A stretch of DNA of 64,000 bases from Alphaproteobacteria bacterium. Its GTDB lineage: Bacteria; Pseudomonadota; Alphaproteobacteria; TMED109. Both the position numbers and the translations under genes were made by a program. How positions within the stretch are numbered: the stretch's first letter is position 1; every line of letters starts with the position of its first letter. This document shows positions 16,556-26,060 of this stretch, one piece after another. The notes beneath the pieces are model-generated. The model saw only the letters and a program-made list of their open reading frames with translations. It had not been told where the DNA came from and ran no database searches. Location: positions 24,462 through 88,461 of the forward strand of contig JAJDWH010000007.1 in NCBI GenBank assembly GCA_022825705.1. Reading direction: 5' to 3'.

Positions 16556-17527
16556 CTAGAGCAAGCCCTGCTCGACCCAGAACCGCTCAGCGCCCGGATG
16601 CAATGGCGTGACGATCCCCTTGAGCGCGTTCTCGACACCCATTTCCTTGAACGTCTCCTTCTGCTGCCGCATGTACGCGAGCCCGGCGTCCGTGTAGATC
16701 TTGGCAAGCAGGTCGTAGACCACGTCGTCCGGGACGTCCGCGTTGGCGACCCACAGCGCCGAATCCTGGAACGAGGGAGTCGCATGGTCGACGCCCCGGT
16801 AGGTACCGGCGGGGACCGCGAGACCGGAGAAGTAGGGGTACCGCTCGAAGAAGCCGGTCGCCTCCGCGTCCGCCGCCAGGTCGACGAGATCGATGTCGTT
16901 CGTCTGGGCGGCCATGATCACGGCCCCGCTCGGGAAGGCCGTGAACAGCCAGAATGCATCGAGCTGGCGGTTGCCGAATGCGGCGGCCGCGTCGTTGTAG
17001 CCCATCGCGTTCCGTTCGACGGCGTCCCAGATGCCCACGTGCGTGAAGAACAGCTCGCAGTTCGCGAAGGCGCCGGAGCCGGCATTCCCGACCCCGACCT
17101 TCTTGCCGACGAGGTCCTTCACGCTCTTGATTCCCGACCCTTGGCGGACGATCAGCTGGGCTGGCGCGCCGTACAGGTAGGCGACGGCAAGCACGTCGTC
17201 GTACGTGCGGTCATCGTTCTTCAGCTGGCCTTCCCGGCCCAGGTACACGTGGCCGGAGTAGACCACCCCGAACTGCATCTTGCCGCGGTTGATCCGGCGG
17301 AGGTTCTCGAGCGAGCCCGCCGATGACTGCGCCTTGACCGTGTAGTCCTCGGACTCCTTGACCGGCCCGTAGGTCTGGATGGCATTGGCGACGATCTGGA
17401 ACGTGCCTCCGGCCGGTCCGCCGCCGAAGACCATGCGCTGGCCGACCGCATCGGCGGTCGGCAGTACCACCGCGAGGGCCAGCAGCGCGGCCCCGACGGT
17501 CCCGAAGATCTTGCGATTCACCTGCAT
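16556..17527 (-). CDS. TAXI family TRAP transporter solute-binding protein
   Basis: Periplasmic receptor of the TAXI class. Signal peptide at the N-terminus ('IFGTVGAALLALAVVLPTADA'-like segment ending near residue 30). The TAXI signature is 'GGGPAGGTFQIVANAIQTY' just after cleavage, then 'QSSAGSLENLRRINRGKMQF' and 'GKKVGVGNAGSGAFANCEL'. I chose the Met at 17527 with a basic start to the signal; another Met at 17539 is possible. Its membrane partner is the fused permease at 6696-8420, separated by the respiratory cluster but on the same strand. The ligand is unknown. Confidence 0.92.
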   Translation of the reverse strand: MQVNRKIFGTVGAALLALAVVLPTADAVGQRMVFGGGPAGGTFQIVANAIQTYGPVKESEDYTVKAQSSAGSLENLRRINRGKMQFGVVYSGHVYLGREGQLKNDDRTYDDVLAVAYLYGAPAQLIVRQGSGIKSVKDLVGKKVGVGNAGSGAFANCELFFTHVGIWDAVERNAMGYNDAAAAFGNRQLDAFWLFTAFPSGAVIMAAQTNDIDLVDLAADAEATGFFERYPYFSGLAVPAGTYRGVDHATPSFQDSALWVANADVPDDVVYDLLAKIYTDAGLAYMRQQKETFKEMGVENALKGIVTPLHPGAERFWVEQGLL

Positions 17528-17784
17528 GACAACGCTCACGGTTCAGGTTCCGGCGTGCCTGCCCGGCGCCAGGCCACCTGGACGCCCACGTGTCCCGGCG
17601 GGCATCGACGCCCGGGCCCGGCGGCGGCGGGAACCTCGGGGCAGATCCCGGGCTCCGCCCGGCGAGCCGCCAACAAGGCGGACTGTAGCTGTGCCCGCAG
17701 GCGGGTCAATTTCGCGGCAGCCGGCCGGTTGCGATGCAGGACAGGCATGGAATCGGCGTCAGCAAGCGCTACGAGGCTGGTTCT

Positions 17785-18855
17785 TCAGCGCACCGCAGCG
17801 GCGGGTTCCGGGTCCGCTCCGTGCGCCAGCAGTTTGCGCGTGTAGGCGGGGAGGCGCTGATCATCATCCCGGCCGGGATGCCAGATTTCACCCGGGGCGG
17901 GATCGCGCGTCGTTGCGCCGGCGCGGATCTCGGTGCGGAGGGTCAGGTGCGTGAGGCCGTGCTCGACCACCCCCGCCACGCGGTGCCAGGCGGGGGCCTG
18001 TGGCTCGGCCGCCTGCACGGCGGCCGGCGAGGGGCGAGTGGCGGCCCAGGGTGTCGCGGGGAGCACGAGCATCCCCTGGAACGGGCCCGGATCCGACTGG
18101 CGCCGGAGCAGCACCTCGCCGCGGCGGTTGGTCAGCCGAAAGGCGACGCTGTACCGGACGGCCGGGCGCTTCCTCGACACGGACACCGGGAAGTCGGCCG
18201 TCCGGCCCGTCCGGAAGGCCTCGCAGGCGCTCTGCCACGGACAGATGCCGCACCGGGGCTCGCGCGGCCGGCAGACCAGCGCGCCCAGTTCGATCAGCGC
18301 TTCGGCGAACTCCCCGGGCAGGGCCTCGGGCGCCAGGTCGGCCCCGATTGCCTGCAGCCGTCGCGACGACCGGCCGGCCGGCGTGGGGATGGCGAACACC
18401 CGCGCGAGCACGCGGGCGACGTTGCCGTCCACGGCCACGGTCCGCACGCCGAACGCCAGGGCGGCGATGGCTGCGGCGGTATACGCCCCGACCCCGGGGA
18501 GTGATTCGAGTTCCTTGACGGAACCCGGGAAGCGACCGCTCCAGGCGGTGACGATGACCTGCGCTGCACGATGGAGGTTCCGCGCCCGGCGGTAGTAGCC
18601 GAGGCCGGCCCAGGCATCCAGAACTTCCCGCTCGTGGGCTCGGGCCAGCGCATCCACGGTCGGCCATCGGTCGAGGAAGGCTTCGTAGCGGGGAACGACC
18701 GTCGCCGCCTGGGTCTGCTGCAGCATGATCTCGCTGAGCCAGACCCGGTAGGGGTCGCGCTTGCCGCCCCATGGCCCCCGCCACGGAAGGGCGCGCCTGT
18801 ACCGCTTGAACCACGCGAGCAATCGGTCCGCGCAGGGCGTTGACGGCGCTGACAT
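17785..18855 (-). CDS. mutY: A/G-specific adenine DNA glycosylase MutY
   Basis: Base-excision repair enzyme removing adenine opposite 8-oxoguanine, 356 aa. The HhH-GPD domain has 'LPWRG', 'EIMLQQTQAATVVPRY' and 'SLPGVGAYTAAAIAALAF' followed by the catalytic Asp in 'AVDGNVARVLAR'. The iron-sulfur loop is Cys-x6-Cys-x2-Cys-x5-Cys ('CRPREPRCGICPWQSAC'). A C-terminal Nudix-like domain recognises 8-oxoG. Start at 18855 ('MSAPSTPCADRLLAWF') rather than the frame opening at 18960. Divergent from the cupin-like/DciA genes, an arrangement seen in Alphaproteobacteria. Confidence 0.95.
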   Translation of the reverse strand: MSAPSTPCADRLLAWFKRYRRALPWRGPWGGKRDPYRVWLSEIMLQQTQAATVVPRYEAFLDRWPTVDALARAHEREVLDAWAGLGYYRRARNLHRAAQVIVTAWSGRFPGSVKELESLPGVGAYTAAAIAALAFGVRTVAVDGNVARVLARVFAIPTPAGRSSRRLQAIGADLAPEALPGEFAEALIELGALVCRPREPRCGICPWQSACEAFRTGRTADFPVSVSRKRPAVRYSVAFRLTNRRGEVLLRRQSDPGPFQGMLVLPATPWAATRPSPAAVQAAEPQAPAWHRVAGVVEHGLTHLTLRTEIRAGATTRDPAPGEIWHPGRDDDQRLPAYTRKLLAHGADPEPAAAVR

Positions 18856-18968
18856 TACGCGCGGAGATCGGGACGGCTGAAGGCCGGTTCGTCGCTGCTT
18901 GCGCGGCGGGGGCAGGATGCGTAAAGAGACGCGTGACGATTGCGGGTTCCGGCCATACATCTAGTCCC

Positions 18969-19643
18969 ATGAATCAGTCTGCAGTACGACGATCCCTTGC
19001 ACAACAGGGAACTAACTGGGACCGGCTAGCGGCTGAAGTCGGCCGCGCGGCCCGTCCGCTCGATCTCCTTGCCCGATCAGATCAGGCGGCCATGGCCTAC
19101 GCGGTGGCCGAGACCGAGCCAATCCCCGGCCTCTTCGACCTTTGCGAAGAGATCATCACGGATATTCCACCCCACGAGACCATCTATCGGCCGGACACGT
19201 GCCTCCGGGACATCAACGGCCGGGTCCAGCCCTACCTGCTGCGCTGGCACCTGCGGCCCAAGCAAACCGGCCGGAGCCAGTTCGCGCTCTACCTCCACCG
19301 CTTCCTGCAGCCCGACGAGACGGTGCTGCACGACCACCCCTGGCCGAGTGCGTCCTGGCTGCTCTTCGGTGAGCAGAACGAGGTGTGGAAGACGGCCGGC
19401 GGGACGGCCGGGCCGCCGTCGCGCCACCGGCTGGTGCCCGGGAATCTCGTGTGCCGGCCCGCCGCCCACGCCCATCGCCTGGGGCTTCCCCGGGACGGTG
19501 AGGGCACCTGGATTCCGGCGACCACCCTGTTCGCGACCGGGCGGCGGGTCCGCGACTGGGGGTTCTGGCCGGAAGGCCGGTTCGTGCCCGAGGCCGAGTA
19601 CCAGTCCCGCCTGTCCGCGATCTCGCGGCGCGATGCCGCCTGA
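18969..19643 (+). CDS. Cupin-like hypothetical protein
   Basis: 224 aa. The central part has cupin-type metal-binding features ('LQPDETVLHDHPWPSASWLL' with a His-x-His pair, and 'PAAHAHRLGLP' as the second half-motif). No named family recognised. The start at 18969 was chosen because upstream sequence belongs to the mutY promoter and start region. The stop overlaps the start of the DciA-like gene by 11 bases, so the two are probably coexpressed. Confidence 0.75.
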   Translation: MNQSAVRRSLAQQGTNWDRLAAEVGRAARPLDLLARSDQAAMAYAVAETEPIPGLFDLCEEIITDIPPHETIYRPDTCLRDINGRVQPYLLRWHLRPKQTGRSQFALYLHRFLQPDETVLHDHPWPSASWLLFGEQNEVWKTAGGTAGPPSRHRLVPGNLVCRPAAHAHRLGLPRDGEGTWIPATTLFATGRRVRDWGFWPEGRFVPEAEYQSRLSAISRRDAA

Positions 19644-20163
19644 ACCTCCGACTGCGGGGGCAGCGGGGCGGCAGCGGGACAGACGTCAGGAACCGCCGCG
19701 ACGGGGCGGACGGTCGCTGGCGAGCGCCGCCGAGGAGGCCGTACGGCCGTTGCTTCGGAAGCGCGGCTTTCGCGAATCCGCGCTGATCCGGGAGTGGCGC
19801 GAGATCATCGGGCCGCAGCTGGCGCGCCGAACGGCTCCGGTGAGCCTGTCCAGAGGGGTACTGACGGTTCGGGTCGAGCCCGCGTTCGCGACCGAGTTCC
19901 AGCACCGGAGTGCCATGGTGATGGAGCGCATTGCCATGACGTACGGCTCCCCCGTGGTGAAGCGGATCGTCGTCAAGCAGGGGCCCGTGCAGGGTCGTTC
20001 TCGTCATGAGCCGCCAGCGCCATTGACCGCGACACCCACGGACAGGGCACGGCGGCAAGTTGCGGCCCGAACCGCGACCGTTCGCCACGCTCCGCTCCGG
20101 GACGCGCTGACGCGGCTCGGCGGCGCCGTGGCAGGCCGGGTCCGGGAGGCCGGGAAGGACTAG
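19633..20163 (+). CDS. dciA: DciA-like protein (DUF721)
   Basis: 176 aa with a DUF721 domain at about residues 28-115: 'LLRKRGFRESALIREWREII' and 'SRGVLTVRVEPAFATEFQH' are typical. DciA loads the replicative helicase DnaB in bacteria lacking DnaC. Adjacency to mutY supports the assignment in Alphaproteobacteria. The C-terminal 55 residues are low-complexity, rich in Arg and Ala, and not conserved. The start overlaps the upstream gene. Confidence 0.8.
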   Translation: MPPEPPTAGAAGRQRDRRQEPPRRGGRSLASAAEEAVRPLLRKRGFRESALIREWREIIGPQLARRTAPVSLSRGVLTVRVEPAFATEFQHRSAMVMERIAMTYGSPVVKRIVVKQGPVQGRSRHEPPAPLTATPTDRARRQVAARTATVRHAPLRDALTRLGGAVAGRVREAGKD

Positions 20164-20425
20164 CGACCCGACCGCCGCGCATGCTGGTGGCCCCGCGCTG
20201 AGCCGGGATCAGGGGCGCCGCGGAGCCGGAGCGGGTCGTGCGCCCGTCTCCGGTGTGCGCTGAGGACACCAGCATGGGCCCGCTGGTCCGACAGGAAAAT
20301 CGGCAGCCGGGCATGGGCGTTGGCCGCCCGTGAGAATTCACCGGCGCAGGAAGTTGCCCCTAACATCGGGTACCCTGTCCGTGCGCGAGCAGCGAACTCG
20401 CGCCAGCTCCGGGAGACCGTACCCC

Positions 20426-21739
20426 ATGAGACCATCTCTTTGGCGATTCCTGAGCGCCTTGGCTGCGCTGGCCGCGTTGGGTCTGGCGCCAGCGGCCGCG
20501 CAGGCGCAGGACACCGACGAGGGCCGCACGCTCAGCATCGGGTTCGTGGCGTTCCTGTCGGGACCGGCGGCGGGAAGCTTCGGCATTCCGAACTTCGAGG
20601 GCTTCGAGTTCATGGTCGATGCCATCAACGCGGGCGAGGTGCCGCCCCCGTATGACACCCCGGGCATCGCGGGCGCGCAGATCGAATACTTCGTGGTCGA
20701 TGAATCCGGGGGACCGACCAAGCAGGTGACTGAATTCCGGAACATGGTCGAGCGCCGGAATGTCGACCTGGTCATGGGGTACATCTCCTCCGGCGACTGC
20801 CTCGCGATTCCTCCGGTGGCCGAGGAACTCCGCCAGTTCACCGTCCTGGTGGACTGCGGAACGCCGCGCGTCTTCGAGGAAGCCGACTACCGCTACGTGT
20901 TCCGAACCGGCCCGCACGCCGCCATGGACAACATCGCGGCGGTCCGCTACCTGCACGACATCGATTCGGAAATCGGCACGATCGCCGGGATCAACCAGAA
21001 CTACGCGTGGGGCCTTGACGCTTGGGCCGATTTCACGAGCGCGATGGGCGTCCTGTACCCGGGCGTGGAGACCGTCACCGAGCAGTTTCCCAAGCTCTTC
21101 GCAGGCCAGTACAGCACGGAAATCTCGGCGCTGACGGTCCGGGCGCCGGAGGCCATCCACACGTCGCTCTGGGGCTCCGATCTCGAAGCCTTCGTGCTGC
21201 AGGGTGCCCAGCGCGGCCTGTTCATGAACCGCCACATCGTGATGGTCGCCGCGGATCACGTGCTCCCGGCGCTGGGGCGCAACGTCCCGGACGGGGTGAT
21301 CGTCGGCGCCCGCGGCCCGCACGGCGATTTCGCGCCCGACACCGAGCTTGCAAACTGGTTCCGCGAGGGCTTCAAGGAACGTTACGGCAAGCTGACCACG
21401 CAGCCGCCGCACAAGTCGGCCATGGCGATCCTCGGCGTGAAGGCCGCGTTCGAGAAGGCCGCCGCGGCGGTGGGTCGGTTCCCGACCAACGAGGAAGTGA
21501 TCGACGCGTTCGAATACCTGCAATGGGACACGCCGTCGGGTCCGGTCGAGCTGACGCTCGGCAAGGGGCATCAGGCCATCCAGGCGTCGGCGATCGGCGT
21601 GACCCGCTGGAACGATGACGAGCAACGTGTCGAATTGGTGGACATCAAGCGATACGCTGCCCGATGTGTGAACCCACCGGAAGGAGTGCTGTCCATCGAA
21701 TGGATCAAGGACGGCATGCCGGGTGCCCAATGCGACTAA
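20426..21739 (+). CDS. ABC transporter substrate-binding protein (type 1, LivJ/amide class)
   Basis: 437 aa. Signal peptide 'LSALAALAALGLAPAAAQAQ' is followed by a periplasmic-binding-protein type I domain: 'LSIGFVAFLSGPAAGSFGIP', 'DESGGPTKQVTEFRNMVE', 'VDLVMGYISSGDCLAIPPVA' and 'YRYVFRTGPHAAMDN'. Family members bind branched amino acids, amides, urea or aromatic acids. No ABC permease or ATPase genes are next to it, so it is an orphan receptor here. The ATG at 20426 follows GGGAGACC. Its stop overlaps the tolC-like start. Confidence 0.88.
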   Translation: MRPSLWRFLSALAALAALGLAPAAAQAQDTDEGRTLSIGFVAFLSGPAAGSFGIPNFEGFEFMVDAINAGEVPPPYDTPGIAGAQIEYFVVDESGGPTKQVTEFRNMVERRNVDLVMGYISSGDCLAIPPVAEELRQFTVLVDCGTPRVFEEADYRYVFRTGPHAAMDNIAAVRYLHDIDSEIGTIAGINQNYAWGLDAWADFTSAMGVLYPGVETVTEQFPKLFAGQYSTEISALTVRAPEAIHTSLWGSDLEAFVLQGAQRGLFMNRHIVMVAADHVLPALGRNVPDGVIVGARGPHGDFAPDTELANWFREGFKERYGKLTTQPPHKSAMAILGVKAAFEKAAAAVGRFPTNEEVIDAFEYLQWDTPSGPVELTLGKGHQAIQASAIGVTRWNDDEQRVELVDIKRYAARCVNPPEGVLSIEWIKDGMPGAQCD

Positions 21740-23055
21740 CTTCCCCGAACCACGGATCGGGCCTGGCTAGGCTCAAAGCCGTGCGTCGCCTGCTGCCGTT
21801 TGCCTTAGCCTGGGGGCTCCTTGTGCCGCCGGGCGCCTCTGCCGACACCCTGCAGACGGCGCTTGTGGACGCGCACGCCTGGCATCCCGCCATCCAGACC
21901 GCGCGCGCCCAGGTGCGCATCGCGGAGGCCAACGTGAACGAGGTCGGGCTGGGCAACAGCCTGACGGCAACCGGGAACTTTGGCGCGTCCATGGCCGAGC
22001 GGGAGGTGAAGCCAAGTCGAGGCGATGCCGAATCGGTCGTGACGTCGGCGCGTCTCTCACTCTCCAAGCGGATCTTCGACTTTGGCCGGGTCCGTGGACG
22101 CGTGGGGGTGGAGCAGTCGCTGCTCGACGCCGCCCGTTACCAGCTGCAGGTGGTGGAGCAGCAGGTCCTGCACGATGCGGTGATCGCCTACCTGAACGTG
22201 TTTCGCGCACGGGCCCGGCTGCAACTCGCCGTCAAGGGCGAGGAGCTGGTACAGAGCGATCTCAAGGCGACGCAGGAACGCTTCGAGGTCGGCGACGTGA
22301 CCCCGACCGACGTCGCCCAGGCCGAGGCGCGACTGGCGGACCGCCGGGCGGACCGGCTGAACCGTGAACAGGATGTTGACCAGGCGCTTCGGGAGTACCG
22401 CCTGGCGACCGGCTCCGAGTTCTCCGAGAGCGCGGCCTACCCGAACGAGCTCCCGTCCGTGCCCGCGAGCGAGATCGAGGTGGAGGACAGCTCCGTCAAT
22501 ATGCACCCCGCGGTGCTGATGCGGAGGGCCCGGGTGGACGCGGCGACCCGGGGCAAGGACACGATGGCGCTCGAGATCCTGCCGACGTTCGACCTGACCG
22601 GCACTGCGGCCTACTCGCGCAACCCGAATACGTTCTTCGAGTCGTCGACCGACCTGACGGTCGGCATCGGGGCGACGGTGCCGCTGTGGTCCGGCGGGCG
22701 CGTGGACGCGGCGGTGCGCAGCAGCGAGGAGCTGTTGGGACAGACGCAGCGCGAACTCGATGCCGAGATGCGGGGCGTCCGGCTGCAGGCACTGAGCGCG
22801 TGGCACCGCTTCCGGAGTGCTTCGGAGACGATCACGGCGCTCGAATCGTCGGCGCGCGCGAACCGCATCGCCTCCGATGGAGTCCGCCGCGAGGCCGAGG
22901 TTGGCAACCGCACCACCCTCGACGTGCTGAATGCCAACCAGGAGCTGCTGGTGGCCGAGGACCGTCTCGACGAAGCGCGGCACGTCCTGCAGGTTGCGGC
23001 CTACGGGCTGCTCCACGCCACCGGCCGGATGACGGCCGAGCAACTGGGTCTCTGA
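21730..23055 (+). CDS. tolC: TolC family outer membrane efflux protein
   Basis: About 441 aa. Outer-membrane channel for type I secretion and multidrug efflux. Two outer-membrane efflux repeats are present; signatures include 'ERFEVGDVTPTDVAQAEARL' and 'VGNRTTLDVLNANQELLVAE', the latter a hallmark of TolC, and 'ATVPLWSGGRVDAAVRSS'. The N-terminal secretion signal is 'RLLPFALAWGLLVPPGASAD'. The ATG at 21730 overlaps the previous stop; a GTG at 21781 at the beginning of the signal peptide is an alternative. Followed by popZ-like and valS, the usual alphaproteobacterial order. Confidence 0.92.
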   Translation: MRLTSPNHGSGLARLKAVRRLLPFALAWGLLVPPGASADTLQTALVDAHAWHPAIQTARAQVRIAEANVNEVGLGNSLTATGNFGASMAEREVKPSRGDAESVVTSARLSLSKRIFDFGRVRGRVGVEQSLLDAARYQLQVVEQQVLHDAVIAYLNVFRARARLQLAVKGEELVQSDLKATQERFEVGDVTPTDVAQAEARLADRRADRLNREQDVDQALREYRLATGSEFSESAAYPNELPSVPASEIEVEDSSVNMHPAVLMRRARVDAATRGKDTMALEILPTFDLTGTAAYSRNPNTFFESSTDLTVGIGATVPLWSGGRVDAAVRSSEELLGQTQRELDAEMRGVRLQALSAWHRFRSASETITALESSARANRIASDGVRREAEVGNRTTLDVLNANQELLVAEDRLDEARHVLQVAAYGLLHATGRMTAEQLGL

Positions 23056-23062
23056 GCCGTTC

Positions 23063-23329
23063 GTGACGCTACCGTCGCAGGACAGGATCGAAGCGACCCT
23101 GGAGGCGATCCGGGCTGATCTGGAGCGGGCGGGTCCCCACCCGGAGGGCCCGGTGTCCGCTGGCCTCGAGGCCCGCGTGGACAACCCGCTCGATGAGTAC
23201 GTGCGCCGCCGGGTGGACGAGCTGATTCGGGCGTGGCTCCGCGAGAATCTCCACGCGACGGTCCGCGACCTGCTCCGGGCCGAACTTGCATCCCGGCCTG
23301 AGGGCCCCCGTCCCGACAAACCGACCTAG
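23063..23329 (+). CDS. Minimal PopZ-like protein (DUF2497)
   Basis: 88 aa, GTG start seven bases after the tolC stop. The C-terminal half ('VRRRVDELIRAWLRENLHAT' then 'VRDLLRAEL') matches the conserved helices of DUF2497, the oligomerisation region of the polar organizing protein PopZ. The N-terminal half is a short acidic/proline stretch instead of the long disordered linker of PopZ. Position between tolC and valS supports orthology. Whether it forms polar condensates is unknown. Confidence 0.75.
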   Translation: MTLPSQDRIEATLEAIRADLERAGPHPEGPVSAGLEARVDNPLDEYVRRRVDELIRAWLRENLHATVRDLLRAELASRPEGPRPDKPT

Positions 23330-23331
23330 CC

Positions 23332-25998
23332 ATGCCAGAACAACGGATCGGCCGGGCGTACGAGCCGGCCAGCGTGGAATCACGCATCTACCAGGCCTGG
23401 GAGGACGCAGGTGCGTTCGCCTGCGACCCGGGTTCCGCCGAGGATCCCTTCGTCGTGATGATGCCGCCCCCCAATGTCACGGGGAGCCTGCACATCGGGC
23501 ATGCGCTGAACATGACGCTGCAGGATGTCCTCAGTCGCTACTGGCGCATGTGCGGCCGGGACACGCTGTGGCAGCCGGGTTCGGACCACGCCGGGATCGC
23601 TACCCAGATGGTGGTGGAGCGGCAGTTGGCGGAGGAGAAGGGGCCGGACCGCAAGGCGCTCGGCCGCGAGGCGTTCGTCGAGCGGGTCTGGGCGTGGAAA
23701 CGCGAATCCGGCGGCACGATCAACCGGCAGCTGCGCCGGCTGGGCGCATCCGCCGACTGGTCCCGCGAACGCTTCACGCTCGACGAGGGCCTGTCAGCGG
23801 CGGTCCGGAAAGTGTTCGTGCAATTGCACCGCGACAGACTGGTTTACCGCGACAAACGGCTGGTCAACTGGGACACCCAGCTCCGAACCGCCATTTCGGA
23901 CCTCGAGGTGGACACGCGCGAGGTCAAGGGGGGCTTCTGGTACATCCGCTACCCGTTTGCCGATGGCGACGGCCATGTCACCGTGGCGACGACTCGCCCG
24001 GAGACCATGCTGGGGGACACGAGCGTCGCCGTGCACCCGGAGGATCCGCGCACCGCGGGCTTTGTGGGACGCGAGGTCCGGCTGCCGCTCACCGACCGGG
24101 TGATCCCGGTGGTCGCCGACGAGTACGTGGACCCGGAGAAAGGGACGGGCGCGGTCAAGATCACGCCGGCCCACGACTTCAACGATTTCGAGGTGGGGCG
24201 CCGGCACGACCAGACGCCGATCAACATCCTGAACGCCGACGGCTCACTCAACGACAACGTGCCCGCGGCCTATCGCGGCCTCGACCGCTTCGAGGCCCGG
24301 AAGCGCGTGGTCGCCGACCTCGAGGCGCAGGGCCTGCTTGAGCGCGAGGAGGAGATCGTGCACACGGTCCCGTTCGGTGACCGCTCGCAGACGGTGATCG
24401 AGCCCTGGCTCACCGACCAGTGGTTCGTCGACGCGAAGACGCTGGCCGCTCCGGCGATCCGGGCGGTCGAGGAGGGCGCGACCCGGTTCGTGCCGGCCAA
24501 CTGGGCCAACACCTACTTCGAATGGATGCGCAACATCCAGCCATGGTGCGTCTCGCGGCAGCTCTGGTGGGGACACCGGATCCCGGCGTGGTACGGCCCT
24601 GACGGCACGGTGTTCGTCGCCGAATCGGAGGCGGAAGCGATGGCGGCAGCCGAAAAGGAGTTCGGCAAGCTGGTGCCACTGGCCCAGGACGAGGATGTTC
24701 TGGACACCTGGTTCTCGTCGGCGCTCTGGCCGTTCTCCACGCTGGACTGGCCTGCGCGGACGGACCTGGTCGAGCGCTACTACCCGGGGACCGTCCTGGT
24801 GACCGGGTTCGACATCATCTTCTTCTGGGTGGCCAGGATGATGATGATGGGGCTGCACTTCCAGAAGCAGGTGCCGTTCCAGGAGGTCTACATCCACGCC
24901 CTCGTGCGCGATGCGAAGGGGCGGAAGATGTCCAAGTCCGAGGGGAACGTGATCGATCCGCTCGAGCTGATGGATCGGTACGGAACGGACGCCGTCCGGT
25001 TCACGCTGGTCGCCATGGCCGCGCAGGGCCGGGACATCCGGCTGGCCGAGGACCGGGTGAAGGGGTACCGGAACTTCGTCACCAAGCTCTGGAACGCCGC
25101 GCGCTTCCTGGAACTGCAAGGCGCCGGCCAGGCTGCTTCGGCCGCAAGGCCGGCCCCGGTGCTGAGCCTCAACCGGTGGATCGAGGCGGCGGCGGCCGAG
25201 GCGGCGCAGCAGGTCGCGACCGCGATTTCCGCCTATCGCTTCGACGAGGCCGCGGCCGTGGCCTACCAGTTCCTGTGGCACACCTACTGTGACTGGTACC
25301 TGGAGCTCGCCAAGCCGCTGCTGGGTGGCGATGACGCGGCCGCCCGGTCCGAAACGCAGGGAAGCGCCGCCGCGGCGTTTGCCGTGACCCTGCGGATGCT
25401 GCACCCGCTGATGCCCTTCGTGACGGAGGAGCTCTGGTCGCTCCGCCGGGAAACGGAGCGCCTGCTGGCCCTCACGCCATGGCCGGATGCGCCCCGCTCA
25501 ACCGATCTGGAAGCGAAGGGCGAGATCGAGTGGCTGATGGCGTTCGTGAACGAGGTCCGCTCCGTGCGCTCGGAACTCCGGGTGCCGCAGGCGGCGATGG
25601 TGGGAATCCGGTTCCGGACCACGACGCCGGCGGCGGATCGCGCGCTCGCCGTGCACGGCGAAGCCATGCGGAGGCTCGCCCGCATCGAATCGTTTGCGGT
25701 TGACGACGGTCAGGACGGCCAGGCCGCCGAGCTCGAAGCGGCCGGGACGGTCGCGCTCATGCCGCTCGCCGGCACCATCGACGTCGCGGCGGAACGGACC
25801 CGGCTCGCGAAGGAGATGGAGACGCTGCGCAAGGACATCGCGCGGTTCGAGGCGAAGTTGGCCAACCCGTCGTTCGTGGACCGGGCGCCGCCGGCCGTCG
25901 TGCAGGAGCAGCGCGACCGGAAGACCGATGCCGAGGTCCGCTCCGAACGCATCGAACGTGCACTGGCCCGGCTCGGAACCGGGATGGAAGCCGCGTAG
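23332..25998 (+). CDS. valS: Valyl-tRNA synthetase
   Basis: 888-aa class I aminoacyl-tRNA synthetase that charges tRNA-Val and edits Thr. The HIGH motif is at about residues 54-57 ('[10 protein letters not shown]') after 'MPPPNVT'. The editing (CP1) domain has '[13 protein letters not shown]'. The KMSKS motif lies near residue 533 ('[14 protein letters not shown]'). The anticodon-binding domain carries '[14 protein letters not shown]'. A C-terminal coiled coil ends the protein ('[20 protein letters not shown]'). The ATG is one codon after the popZ-like stop. Confidence 0.98.
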   Translation: MPEQRIGRAYEPASVESRIYQAWEDAGAFACDPGSAEDPFVVMMPPPNVTGSLHIGHALNMTLQDVLSRYWRMCGRDTLWQPGSDHAGIATQMVVERQLAEEKGPDRKALGREAFVERVWAWKRESGGTINRQLRRLGASADWSRERFTLDEGLSAAVRKVFVQLHRDRLVYRDKRLVNWDTQLRTAISDLEVDTREVKGGFWYIRYPFADGDGHVTVATTRPETMLGDTSVAVHPEDPRTAGFVGREVRLPLTDRVIPVVADEYVDPEKGTGAVKITPAHDFNDFEVGRRHDQTPINILNADGSLNDNVPAAYRGLDRFEARKRVVADLEAQGLLEREEEIVHTVPFGDRSQTVIEPWLTDQWFVDAKTLAAPAIRAVEEGATRFVPANWANTYFEWMRNIQPWCVSRQLWWGHRIPAWYGPDGTVFVAESEAEAMAAAEKEFGKLVPLAQDEDVLDTWFSSALWPFSTLDWPARTDLVERYYPGTVLVTGFDIIFFWVARMMMMGLHFQKQVPFQEVYIHALVRDAKGRKMSKSEGNVIDPLELMDRYGTDAVRFTLVAMAAQGRDIRLAEDRVKGYRNFVTKLWNAARFLELQGAGQAASAARPAPVLSLNRWIEAAAAEAAQQVATAISAYRFDEAAAVAYQFLWHTYCDWYLELAKPLLGGDDAAARSETQGSAAAAFAVTLRMLHPLMPFVTEELWSLRRETERLLALTPWPDAPRSTDLEAKGEIEWLMAFVNEVRSVRSELRVPQAAMVGIRFRTTTPAADRALAVHGEAMRRLARIESFAVDDGQDGQAAELEAAGTVALMPLAGTIDVAAERTRLAKEMETLRKDIARFEAKLANPSFVDRAPPAVVQEQRDRKTDAEVRSERIERALARLGTGMEAA

Positions 25999-26060
25999 CA
26001 CGAATCGTATCCTGCCCCCGGCCGCCCCGCGCCGCCCCCCATAGCCACGGACTTCACGCC

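Noticed and set aside
24244..25404. 386-codon minus-strand open frame
   Set aside because: Antisense shadow of valS.
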